Assembly: GCA_021803845.1 (NCBI GenBank) | Contig: JAJZLA010000045.1 | Span: forward strand, 1-8,753 | Source: a bacterium | Lineage (GTDB): Bacteria; SZUA-79; Acidulodesulfobacterales; Acidulodesulfobacteraceae | Reading direction: 5' to 3' | Length of the DNA: 8,753 bases | Shown here: positions 1 to 6,933 of the stretch, one piece after another | Numbering within the stretch: position 1 is the stretch's first letter | How the letters are laid out: each line of letters opens with the position of its first letter | The notes under the pieces: generated by a model | The model's input: only the letters and a program-made list of their open reading frames with translations | Told to the model about the DNA's origin: nothing | The model's database searches: none | Program-made: the position numbers and the translations under genes

Positions 1-260
1 ATCCGGTAAGAAAAATCTTTTATAATATCTCCATTACAAGTATTTCCGTTTTTCTGGCATTCTGCATAGGAACGATAGAATGGCTTCAGGTTATAGGAAT
101 GGAATTTAACCTGACCGGAGAGCCGTGGGATTTTTTCAACAACGTTTCATTCGGAATGTTGGGCGGCGCTATTGCTATAATACTTACGTCCGCATGGCTC
201 CTGTCATTAATCGTCTATAAATTGAGCAGGGTGGAGGAAAGATATAGCGGCGGCGAATGA
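1..260 (+). CDS. NiCoT-family nickel/cobalt transporter, C-terminal fragment
   Basis: The frame is open from base 3 to the TGA at 258-260 and gives 85 residues; the start lies outside the window. The fragment begins PVRKIFYNISITSIS, continues through IGTIEWLQV, a loop with PWDFFNN, and a last hydrophobic helix ending SLIVYKLSRVEE. This is the closing part of the HoxN/NixA permease family: the (K)xxYNxTIT helix start, the IGxxExLxx segment, a W-containing periplasmic loop, then a final helix ending in a YK/YR basic patch. Such proteins are inner-membrane, high-affinity Ni2+ or Co2+ uptake permeases. The diagnostic HX4DH motif of helix II is not in the window, so Ni versus Co cannot be judged. 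The stop overlaps the start of the next gene (ATGA, 257-260), which implies an operon. The family call rests on recall of the C-terminal pattern. Confidence 0.72.
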   Translation, partial: PVRKIFYNISITSISVFLAFCIGTIEWLQVIGMEFNLTGEPWDFFNNVSFGMLGGAIAIILTSAWLLSLIVYKLSRVEERYSGGE

Positions 261-1618
261 AAATAATGATAAATCAGACGATTAATTTTAAAAAAAATAC
301 CTATAGGCTGTTTTTAACTCTGATTATATTTACATTCATACAGTTTGTTTCTTCGCCGCCGCCCGCGCATGCATCGGGCTACGGTCAAAATTATACCGCC
401 GGTTCTAAAGACTCTTTTTTATCAAAAATAAAACTGTTCGGCACTTTTGCCTCGTCTTATACGTATAATTTTGCAAATCCAGCTGCAGACGCGCAGTTTT
501 CGAACGGCAATTATAACGGAAACTATATAGATAATTATAAAGCAAACGGTTTTACGGTCAATGAATTTGACATAACGGCCTCAAAAGATGCATTTTCCAA
601 CGGAAGAAATAATTTCGGCGTAGGTTTTAAAGTATCTTTAGATACGGGGGAAAACATTCAGGCAGTAGGGCCTTATACCGGAAACTATAGTTATTATACC
701 CAGCCTGTTTATAACCGTCCGCTATACGGATTCAGGCAGTTTTATGTTTCTTTAGGAATTCCGGTCGGGAACGGATTAAAAATTTATATCGGCGAAAAAA
801 ATTACTTAATAGGTTTTGAATCTTATAATCTATCGAGGGTATGGACTAATACCTATTCCCCTATAACGGCGATAGAACCGGGCGAACTTACTGGAGTTTT
901 TTTCAAGTATCCTTTTACTAAACGGCTCAATATGGTTTTCGGCATTGCGATGACCGATAATGCCTTATCGCCGATAAACAGGTATCCGACATTTGAATAT
1001 ATAGCTTCATACAAGCTCCTAAGGTTTCTGAAATTTCACGAAGGCATCGTTTACGGAGCAGAAAATTTTATTATCTATAATAATAATCTTTATCAGGACA
1101 ATTTAAACAGATTTTTTTATAATTTCATAGACGCAAAATATAAATTTTTAAAATACTGGAAGGCAGTTTTAGATTATGAAGTAGGCTTAAACGGCGGAAT
1201 AAATAAGTCCATAGTTTACGGCAACGGAATAAATCCGGCACGATTTAATTCTTCTGAAAATATTTATCCCTCTTTTTTGATTTCCACATCGGATTCGACT
1301 TTTAACAAATCACGTTTTTCGGGAATTGCGTTCTATCTACATCATTATTATCTCTTAAATGCAGGCAGATTTTCTCAAACTATGAGAGAAACTATGGTTT
1401 CCGACCCTAACGGCATGTGGGAAGAGGAGAGCGTTCCGGGAATTGCATATCATTATTTCGATTCGACTTTCACTATAGGATACAGGCCGCCTTCAAGAAT
1501 ATTAAAGAATGTACAGTTCAGGCTTGAATTTGAAAACCAAATTGCCAACCACAAAATTTACGGCAACGGCAGGAGCGTTCAAGATACTATAAACGCAATG
1601 GCGGTTTATACTTTTTAA
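257..1618 (+). CDS. Outer-membrane beta-barrel (OmpL/bbp2-like porin)
   Basis: The product has 453 residues. A signal peptide is clear: a basic n-region, a hydrophobic core at about residues 17-31, then SSPPPAHA with likely cleavage after A39. The mature part is rich in Tyr, Phe, Asn and Gly with alternating strand patterns, and the chain ends in AVYTF, a terminal Phe typical of BAM-inserted barrels. Residues 161-220 (QFYVSLGIPVGNGLKIYIGE, then LIGFE and LTGVFFKY) resemble the putative porin family bbp2/OmpL (PF07642), where a GxGLxxxxGxxxxxxGxE stretch recurs; this match is by eye. It probably forms a channel in the outer membrane. The ATG overlaps the stop of the nickel permease gene. The nearest purine-rich stretch (GGAGG near 234-238) lies within that upstream gene and is far, about 18 nt, from the ATG, so translational coupling is likely. 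A second ATG at 266 is an alternative start. A role in nickel entry is inferred from context only. Confidence 0.68.
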   Translation: MKIMINQTINFKKNTYRLFLTLIIFTFIQFVSSPPPAHASGYGQNYTAGSKDSFLSKIKLFGTFASSYTYNFANPAADAQFSNGNYNGNYIDNYKANGFTVNEFDITASKDAFSNGRNNFGVGFKVSLDTGENIQAVGPYTGNYSYYTQPVYNRPLYGFRQFYVSLGIPVGNGLKIYIGEKNYLIGFESYNLSRVWTNTYSPITAIEPGELTGVFFKYPFTKRLNMVFGIAMTDNALSPINRYPTFEYIASYKLLRFLKFHEGIVYGAENFIIYNNNLYQDNLNRFFYNFIDAKYKFLKYWKAVLDYEVGLNGGINKSIVYGNGINPARFNSSENIYPSFLISTSDSTFNKSRFSGIAFYLHHYYLLNAGRFSQTMRETMVSDPNGMWEEESVPGIAYHYFDSTFTIGYRPPSRILKNVQFRLEFENQIANHKIYGNGRSVQDTINAMAVYTF

Positions 1619-1626
1619 AACACATA

Positions 1627-1661
1627 TAACGGGAGCTATAAAAAATAGATAGCCCCCGTTA
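1627..1661. terminator. Bidirectional hairpin between convergent genes
   Basis: The arms AACGGGAGCTAT (1628-1639) and ATAGCCCCCGTT (1649-1660) pair over 12 positions with one A-C mismatch, extended by a T-A pair at 1627/1661, around a 9-nt loop. It sits 9 nt after the porin stop and 26 nt beyond the satP stop. There is no clean U tract on either side, only T-rich sequence at 1666-1670 on the + strand, so efficiency as an intrinsic terminator is uncertain. Confidence 0.65.
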
Positions 1662-1686
1662 AAGTATTTTAATAATGCTTTACTAA

Positions 1687-2259
1687 TTACGCCGGAAGAA
1701 TGGTTTTTTCCGCCGCTCCGTTAATTAGTACGGCTATGGCGGTATAAGTTGCGCATAAACCTGAAACTATGCCGACTATTCCTACCACAGGCAGAAGACC
1801 GGCTAATGACCCCGTAAAGAGCCCTATAGCCTGTATTAAAAGAAAAGCTCCTGTCGTAAAAAGGGCAATTTGAAGCATTGCCCATTTTTTTAATACATTA
1901 GCTCCGAAAAACGTTGCAAATGCAAAGATAGCCCACAGCAAGTGAAACCAGCCGCCGAACATAGGCGCAGGCCCGGCTGCGGATTTCGTAAGAACCGTCG
2001 CAATAAAGAAAGTTGAAACGGTCAAAAATAACAATCCGTATCCCGTAAATGCGGCTCCTCCAAAAGCGCTGCCGCGCATAAAATCGTAAACGCCGGCTAA
2101 AACTAACCCGACGCCTCCGGTAAAGATAATCGTGCCTAAAATCAGCCCGTTAAACGGACCTGCAAATCCGCCGATTACCGTAGCCAAAAGCGTAAGAGCT
2201 ATGCCATAAGCAAATAAACCCAACGCTGTTGGGTCGCCAACTTTTTTTTCTTCTGCCAT
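1687..2259 (-). CDS. satP: SatP/YaaH-type acetate (succinate) transporter
   Basis: The 190-residue product is close to the E. coli SatP length (188). It belongs to the GPR1/FUN34/YaaH family: the N-terminal signature appears as DPTALGLFAYG (residues 9-19; NPAPLGL in many members), and the helix-III region reads YDFMRGSAFGGAAFTGYG (58-75), matching the family's FGxxAFxxYG motif. Six hydrophobic segments are visible from about residue 14 to 180. The protein should sit in the inner membrane and carry acetate, possibly also succinate, with protons. The start is fixed by a strong Shine-Dalgarno AAGGAGGA (2267-2274) 7 nt upstream of the ATG. It is monocistronic: convergent with the porin gene, with a long upstream non-coding region carrying two promoters. 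The acetate role is from family knowledge; substrate specificity cannot be read here. Confidence 0.88.
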   Translation of the reverse strand: MAEEKKVGDPTALGLFAYGIALTLLATVIGGFAGPFNGLILGTIIFTGGVGLVLAGVYDFMRGSAFGGAAFTGYGLLFLTVSTFFIATVLTKSAAGPAPMFGGWFHLLWAIFAFATFFGANVLKKWAMLQIALFTTGAFLLIQAIGLFTGSLAGLLPVVGIVGIVSGLCATYTAIAVLINGAAEKTILPA

Positions 2260-2290
2260 AACGACTTCCTCCTTACTTAAAGGTTTAGTT

Positions 2291-2342
2291 ATTAAAATAC
2301 CTAATCCTTGAACGAATGCAAGGCCATTTAAGGTATTAAAAT
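2291..2342 (-). promoter_or_regulatory. Structured satP leader (two-tier hairpin)
   Basis: On the + strand ATACCT (2297-2302) pairs with AGGTAT (2331-2336), extended outward by 2296/2337 and 2291-2293/2340-2342 with two mismatched positions between. Inside it CCTTG (2306-2310) pairs with CAAGG (2319-2323) around an 8-nt loop. The structure lies in the untranslated leader predicted from either upstream promoter, ending about 30 nt before the ATG. It does not match a riboswitch class I recognise. In AT-rich DNA such folds can be chance. Confidence 0.3.
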
Positions 2343-2403
2343 CCCTTTTACCTAGTATTTAGATAAATAGGCCGTTACTTCTTTGCAATGCTTTATTGAA
2401 TAC

Positions 2404-2431
2404 ATTATAACGTAAAGCAATATTTTATCAA
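2404..2431 (-). promoter_or_regulatory. satP proximal sigma70-like promoter
   Basis: Read on the - strand: -35 TTGATA (2426-2431), 16-bp spacer, -10 TATAAT (2404-2409, a consensus match). Predicted transcription start is near 2397, giving a leader of about 138 nt. The spacer contains ATATTGCTTTACGT, repeated almost exactly in the distal promoter. Confidence 0.65.
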
Positions 2432-2477
2432 AAAATTTTTATTTATTATTTAATTTAAATATAACATAAAGCAATAT
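2407..2477. repeat. 17-bp direct repeat, period 54, inside the satP promoters
   Basis: The + strand copies ATAACGTAAAGCAATAT (2407-2423) and ATAACATAAAGCAATAT (2461-2477) are identical at 16 of 17 positions. Each copy spans the -10 to mid-spacer part of one predicted promoter. A shorter inverted match, TGCTTTAT, is at 2389-2396. The conserved spacer could be an operator shared by both promoters. Confidence 0.75.
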
Positions 2478-2485
2478 AATGTCAA
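2458..2485 (-). promoter_or_regulatory. satP distal sigma70-like promoter
   Basis: Read on the - strand: -35 TTGACA (2480-2485, consensus), 16-bp spacer, -10 TATATT (2458-2463). It lies exactly 54 bp upstream of the proximal promoter with the same spacing and nearly the same spacer, so the pair looks like a duplicated promoter unit. Confidence 0.6.
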
Positions 2486-2603
2486 GAAAATTTTATTACT
2501 ACCAGTGTTAATAACTTTTATGCCATTTTTAACTGATATTTTAATCTGTTCGGCAAGTTTTGGTTATCTTTTCTCTTCGCAAACGAAGTCGTAAAAGTAA
2601 TAC

Positions 2604-2730
2604 TTTGCCGTTATCTACGATAGACATGACAATACTCACATTTTTACAAGCATTTTTAATATATGGGGGCATCATATCGCATATATGAAATATATCGGCA
2701 TAAAAAAGACAAAAAATGGGCAAAAAGAAA
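2604..2730. repeat. Intergenic element, copy A
   Basis: This stretch is a diverged direct copy of 6809-6933. Matching blocks occur in the same order and at near-constant offset (4200-4205): 2604-2627 (19 of 24 identical, including TTTGCC and ATAGACAT), TTTACAAGCATTTT (2643-2656, identical), TGGGGG (2664-2669), an ATATC...TAT.TGAAA block, CATAAAAAAGA (2699-2709, identical) and TGGGCAAAAA versus TAGGTAAAAA (2717-2726). On the - strand the first block reads ATGTCTATCGTA..., a possible old start codon (MSIVDNGK). The frame upstream of it is not conserved in copy B, so the element is probably a decayed 5' region, not an intact gene. Nothing recognisable lies between the satP promoters and this copy (2486-2603) apart from a 5-bp hairpin at 2575-2588. 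Confidence 0.65.
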
Positions 2731-2756
2731 ATTTTTTAAAGTATATACTCAATACC

Positions 2757-2942
2757 TTATGCCTTGCTCGGCTTCTTAATTCCGAACTTTTTTGCCAAAA
2801 AGCTGATAAACTGTTTCGTATTTCCGATAGTCTTAGCCGCTTTCGTCATATTATAATCGTTCTCCTTAAGAATTTCTTCTACGCGCTCTTTAGTCCATTC
2901 AGTCTTTTTGCCCGGCTTTGAAGCTTTGTAGCCGATAAAAAA
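2757..2942 (-). CDS. Small Fis/NtrC-type HTH protein, start unclear
   Basis: A 61-codon open stretch on the - strand runs from just after a TGA (2943-2945) to the TAA at 2757-2759. It begins FFIGYKASKPGKKTEW, then about residues 19-57 include ILKENDYNMTKAAKTIGNTK and FLAKKFGIKK. The L-x(5)-N-x-TKAAxxIG-x-x-K-x(10)-KFGI pattern is that of the Fis/NtrC C-terminal helix-turn-helix (HTH_8, PF02954), a DNA-binding fold. No ATG, GTG or TTG precedes the conserved region in frame; the only in-frame ATG (2847-2849) falls inside the HTH. An ATG at 2944-2946 is one frame off, separated by a run of six T; losing one T would give MIFIGYKASK.... So this is either a frameshifted gene, a relic, a rare-start gene or a sequencing indel. 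It is on the same strand as, and 65 nt beyond, the aldo/keto reductase relic. Confidence 0.5.
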   Translation of the reverse strand, partial: FFIGYKASKPGKKTEWTKERVEEILKENDYNMTKAAKTIGNTKQFISFLAKKFGIKKPSKA

Positions 2943-3010
2943 TCATCTTTAAACTAAAAAAGTTGCGTTATAGTATTGGAGTGATTGGGAGAGAGAAAAA
3001 TTAAGGAAAA

Positions 3011-3203
3011 TTAAAAGTAATGGGAAGAAAAAAGGCTTTCTTTCGTGTCTAACACCCTTATTTTATGCATTTCTTCCGCACTAAGTTTAAAATCAAAGAT
3101 ATTGAAGTTTGCATCAATTCTGTTATTGAGACTGTTCAATCTGGTAAACACCATAGTCTAGAATAGGCATTTCAATCCCATTGTTTAATTTAATTTTATC
3201 CAT
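3011..3203 (-). pseudogene. Relic of a DkgA-like aldo/keto reductase
   Basis: From the ATG at 3201-3203 the frame reads MDKIKLNNGIEMPIL then DYGVYQIEQSQ and stops at 3123-3125. This is the N-terminal strand pair of the AKR5/AKR3 aldo/keto reductases (…LNNGxxMPxLGxGVYQ…). A +1 shifted frame then gives RIDANFNIFDFKLSAEEM, HKIRVLDTKESLFSSHYF and a TAA at 3011-3013, which is the C-terminal end of the same family (…RIxENFxIFDFxLSxEDMxxIxxLDxxxSLFxxH…). About 60 codons remain of a usual 270-280, so some 200 codons including the Asp-Tyr-Lys-His catalytic residues have been deleted and the ends joined out of frame. A Shine-Dalgarno AGAGGAT (3208-3214) survives 4-6 nt upstream. It follows yqhD by 43 nt, the position dkgA holds in E. 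coli yqhD-dkgA. Confidence 0.8.
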
Positions 3204-3246
3204 ATTAATCCTCTATTAATATTTATATTTTTATACTATTCCGTTT

Positions 3247-4413
3247 TCACATCGCCTCTTCAAGTATTTTTTGGCTTATGTCGGGAGTAAGGTCGTGCGT
3301 TTCGGAAAGAGCGGTCATGCCGTGTTCCTTGAGCCTTTCAATAACTAACGGTATCTGTTCCTTTTTAATTCCGTATTTAGATAAGCGGGTTTTTATGCCG
3401 AGGCTTTCGAAAAATTCTCTGGTTTTATCAATCGCTTTATCTATTTTATCTTCATCTTTAACTTCTTTTATATTCCATACGCGTTCGGCATACTGCAATA
3501 ATTTCTCTTTTTTCTTATCTTTTCTTATTTTTAACATAGAAGGCAAAACTACCGCTAAAGTCTGTGCGTGGTCTATGCCGAAAGAAGCTGTAATTTCATG
3601 CCCTATTATATGAGTAGCGAGGTCTTTTGGAACGCCGGCGCCTACAATGCCGCATAGAGCCAATGACGAACTCCATACATGATTAGCCCTTGCATCGTAA
3701 TTTTCAGGTTCCGTTACGGAAGTTTTACCTATTTCAATTAAGGTTAGCAAAATGCCCTCTGCTATCCTATCCTGCAATAAACCTTTTACCGGATACGTCA
3801 GATATTGTTCGGTAACGTGGACAAAAGTATCGACGATACCGTTAGCCGCCTGAATAGCCGGAAGGGTATAAGTTAATGCAGGGTCAAGCAGTGAAAATTG
3901 CGGAAATGCCATTTCGCTTAATACCGGAAACTTTCCGTCGCCATGGCTTATTACGGCTCCGCTGTTCATTTCCGAACCTGAAGCAGGAAGAGTAAGAACC
4001 GTTCCAAACGGAATATATTTTTCTGCCGCATCTTTTGGAATAAGCGAAAATCCGTATTTTAAGATATTTTCTGTATTTCCTTTGTAGTATGAAGCTATGG
4101 ATATAAATTTAGTTCCATCGATAACGGAACCGCCGCCTACCGCCATTAAAAAGTCTATATTTTCTTTTCTTACTATATCAACCGCTTTCATAAGCGTTTC
4201 AAAGTGAGGGTTAGCTTCTATGCCTCCAAATTCTAAAACGATTCTTTTACCTAAGGCATTTTTTATTTTATCTATCAGTCCGTTTTTCTTAGCGCTTCCA
4301 CCCCCATATGTAATTAAAACTTTAGCGTTAGACGGAATATGATTTGAAATTTCATCTATTCTATCTTTGCCGAATAAAATTCGGGTAGGATTATAAAAAT
4401 CAAAATTTAACAT
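3247..4413 (-). CDS. yqhD: YqhD-type NADPH-dependent aldehyde reductase/alcohol dehydrogenase
   Basis: The product has 388 residues (E. coli YqhD has 387) and aligns by eye along its whole length, from NPTRILFGKDRIDEI and VLITYGGGSAKKNG to EHGMTALSETHDLTPDIS. It is a group III iron-containing-type alcohol dehydrogenase. The nucleotide-binding glycine runs are YGGGS (36-40) and AVGGGSVIDGTKF (91-103). The metal ligands of YqhD (D194, H198, H267, H281) are present as D195, H199, H268 and H282, within NGIVDTFVH, ATHIIGHE and GIDHAQT. The enzyme reduces short-chain and toxic aldehydes to alcohols with NADPH in the cytoplasm. The start is supported by AAGGAGG (4424-4430) 10 nt upstream. It lies 81 nt downstream of an aldo/keto reductase gene and before the reductase relic, all on one strand, so it is probably part of an operon under the divergent AraC-type regulator. 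Confidence 0.93.
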   Translation of the reverse strand: MLNFDFYNPTRILFGKDRIDEISNHIPSNAKVLITYGGGSAKKNGLIDKIKNALGKRIVLEFGGIEANPHFETLMKAVDIVRKENIDFLMAVGGGSVIDGTKFISIASYYKGNTENILKYGFSLIPKDAAEKYIPFGTVLTLPASGSEMNSGAVISHGDGKFPVLSEMAFPQFSLLDPALTYTLPAIQAANGIVDTFVHVTEQYLTYPVKGLLQDRIAEGILLTLIEIGKTSVTEPENYDARANHVWSSSLALCGIVGAGVPKDLATHIIGHEITASFGIDHAQTLAVVLPSMLKIRKDKKKEKLLQYAERVWNIKEVKDEDKIDKAIDKTREFFESLGIKTRLSKYGIKKEQIPLVIERLKEHGMTALSETHDLTPDISQKILEEAM

Positions 4414-4494
4414 AATAATAAAACCTCCTTTATATTATTAACCTGATTAATTTATAAATTTAAATCTTTTTAATTTATTTTGTTTTTTTGTTTA

Positions 4495-5487
<993 letters not shown>

Positions 5488-5665
5488 TTACCTCCTTAAA
5501 ATTTGTTTACGATATAAAAAATATTTTATTTTTATTTATCTTAATTTAATTGATATATAAGTTAACAGGCATTGGCGTAGTCGGTTTGGAAACAAAAATT
5601 TACAAACAAACACAAGTTGACGAGATTTTTAAATTTTTTTTAAATAGCTTATCTTTATTTCTAAA

Positions 5666-5694
5666 ATTATATCACTTAAAATAGCAGTTCGTTA
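5666..5694 (-). promoter_or_regulatory. Promoter of the aldo/keto reductase-yqhD operon
   Basis: On the - strand an extended -10, TGATATAAT (5666-5674, hexamer 5666-5671), is a full match to TGnTATAAT. With a 17-bp spacer the -35 would be TAACGA (5689-5694), a poor match. A good -10 with a poor -35 and an adjacent direct repeat suits activator-dependent transcription. Predicted start is near 5659, leaving a leader of about 178 nt (5482-5659) in which I see no known riboswitch or gene. Confidence 0.6.
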
Positions 5695-5695
5695 T

Positions 5696-5726
5696 CCTAA
5701 TCGTCTTGATTTATTGCCTAATAGTC
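5696..5726. promoter_or_regulatory. Candidate AraC-type operator (two half-sites, 21 bp apart)
   Basis: CCTAATCGTC (5696-5705) and CCTAATAGTC (5717-5726) agree at 9 of 10 positions and are spaced exactly 21 bp, two helical turns. AraC-family proteins bind tandem direct half-sites with this spacing. The proximal copy abuts the predicted -35 of the reductase operon (centre about -41 from the predicted start, distal about -63), the usual class II activator layout. Assignment to the neighbouring regulator is inference. Confidence 0.5.
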
Positions 5727-5793
5727 CGAAGAATGGCAAATATTTATTGAAGGGATCAGTTTGATTTGTTATTATTTATAAATAAATACAGCA

Positions 5794-5831
5794 TTGATAA
5801 CGTAATTTTATAACATTTATATTTTTATAAT
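5794..5831 (+). promoter_or_regulatory. Promoter of the YqhC-like regulator
   Basis: TTGATA (5794-5799) with an 18-bp spacer leads to TATATT (5818-5823), giving a start near 5830. A perfect TATAAT also lies at 5826-5831, only 8 nt before the ATG; if used, transcription would begin at or next to the A of the ATG. Both readings give a leader of about 10 nt or none, matching the absence of a Shine-Dalgarno. Confidence 0.5.
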
Positions 5832-5839
5832 AAAATATT

Positions 5840-6760
5840 ATGGAAACAGAGATTGAGTCTTTAAAAAAAAGAATTTTAAGATTAACCAATAATAATAAAA
5901 GCAATATACCTGCGATACCAGGATTATCATTTTATAAAACTGAAAGTCCTACTAAACCTGAAAACATATTATATGAACCGCGTATTTGCTTAATTGCGCA
6001 AGGGTCTAAAAAGGTAGTTTTAGCGGATGAAACATATATATACGATGAAAGCCGTTTTTTATTAACCTTAATAGATATACCGGCTCTCGTTCAAATTACT
6101 GAAGCAAGCAAAGAAAAGCCTTACCTTGGTTTAGTTTTAAAGATTGATATAAATGAAATTGCTGGGTTAGTAGCAGAGGGCAATATTCCGTATTTTAATC
6201 GGCAGCAGCCAGAAAGGGGTATGGCCACAGGAAAAATTACTTTGCCGCTTATAAATGCATTTAATCGCTTAACAGATTTGATTTATGAACCGGAAAATAT
6301 ACCGATTTTAGCTGCAACAATAAAACGTGAAATTTTTTACCGCCTGCTTGTTAGCGAACAAGGTATGCGCTTGCGCAATATAGTTTCCGACAGAAGTCAG
6401 GGGAATAAAATTGCACAGATAATAACATGGCTTAAAAACAATTTTACCACAACTTTGCATATTAACGGCCTTGCAAAACAAGCCAATATGAGTAAGTCTG
6501 CGTTTCATAATCATTTTCGCGTAATGACCTCAATGAGTCCTTTGCAGTTTCAAAAATGGTTGCGTCTTAACGAAGCAAGAAGGCTGATGTTGACAGAACG
6601 AATAGATGCATCTACCGCTGCGTTCAGAGTAGGTTATGAAAGTCCGTCCCAATTCAGCCGAGAATATAGCCGTCTATTTGGGAAACCTCCTTTGCGGGAT
6701 ATTAAAAGTTTACATAATTTTGAAGAAAAAACGCGAAAAGGGCCCGACTATCATAATTAA
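5840..6760 (+). CDS. yqhC: AraC-family transcriptional regulator, YqhC-like
   Basis: The protein has 306 residues. Residues about 26-180 form the AraC_N type effector domain (PF06719), recognisable from YEPRICLIAQGSKKVVLADE (45-64), IYDESRFLL, and EASKEKPYLGLVLKIDI (88-104). The C-terminal third holds the two helix-turn-helix units of AraC/XylS proteins: LAKQANMSKSAFHNHFR (211-227) and the second from about 258 to 284, ending YSRLFGKPP. YqhC of E. coli has this architecture and activates yqhD-dkgA in response to aldehydes; the same neighbours here support the name, though orthology was judged by eye. It is divergent from the reductase operon across 358 bp. There is no Shine-Dalgarno before the ATG, and a -10 hexamer ends 8 nt upstream, so translation may be leaderless or nearly so. 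No terminator is evident after the stop. Confidence 0.82.
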   Translation: METEIESLKKRILRLTNNNKSNIPAIPGLSFYKTESPTKPENILYEPRICLIAQGSKKVVLADETYIYDESRFLLTLIDIPALVQITEASKEKPYLGLVLKIDINEIAGLVAEGNIPYFNRQQPERGMATGKITLPLINAFNRLTDLIYEPENIPILAATIKREIFYRLLVSEQGMRLRNIVSDRSQGNKIAQIITWLKNNFTTTLHINGLAKQANMSKSAFHNHFRVMTSMSPLQFQKWLRLNEARRLMLTERIDASTAAFRVGYESPSQFSREYSRLFGKPPLRDIKSLHNFEEKTRKGPDYHN

Positions 6761-6808
6761 CCCGCACAGAAGCTTCTATTAACGTATAGGGTATCCATCT
6801 TTGATATA

Positions 6809-6933
6809 TTTGCCTCTCTTTACAATAGACATACTATTTTATTTTACAAGCATTTTAAGATAAGAACTGGGGGAGGATATATCAACTATGTGAAAATATA
6901 AACATAAAAAAGAAATAAATAGGTAAAAATATA
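6809..6933. repeat. Intergenic element, copy B
   Basis: This is the second copy of the element at 2604-2730, same orientation, with blocks at 6809-6832, 6843-6856, 6868-6873, 6903-6913 and 6920-6929. On the - strand an ATG at 6830-6832 opens MSIVKRGKYIKDGYPIR and stops at 6779-6781, overlapping the first block; copy A starts MSIVDNGK at the same point. Just beyond the element AAATGCTTG (6953-6961) is an inverted match to CAAGCATTT (6847-6855) of its core. It fills most of the gap between the regulator stop and tRNA-His. Likely a decayed 5' end of a repeated, perhaps mobile, gene. Confidence 0.62.

Noticed and set aside
2575..2588. CTTCG-CAAA-CGAAG hairpin
   Set aside because: A 5-bp stem with no gene ending beside it and no U tract; likely chance.
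2541..2723. 60-codon open frame on the - strand across element copy A
   Set aside because: The corresponding frame in copy B has no ATG and hits a TAG early, so the frame is not conserved; composition is unlike a protein and there is no ribosome site. Only the last part from the inner ATG may be an old coding start.
2685..2921. 78-codon open frame on the + strand
   Set aside because: It lies antisense to the HTH_8-like frame, which has a recognisable family pattern; this frame has none.
3278..3613. 111-codon open frame on the + strand
   Set aside because: Antisense shadow of yqhD, whose full length and metal ligands are clear.
4449..4460. Perfect palindrome AATTTATAAATT between the aldo/keto reductase gene and yqhD
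   Set aside because: Made only of A and T in very AT-rich DNA, so expected by chance; no promoter spacing or family operator pattern around it.
5798..5806. ATAACGTAA shared between the regulator promoter and the satP repeat (2407-2415)
   Set aside because: Only nine AT-rich bases match and the positions relative to the promoters differ, so a common operator is not supported.
6308..6514. 68-codon open frame on the - strand
   Set aside because: Antisense to the AraC-type regulator, with no family features.
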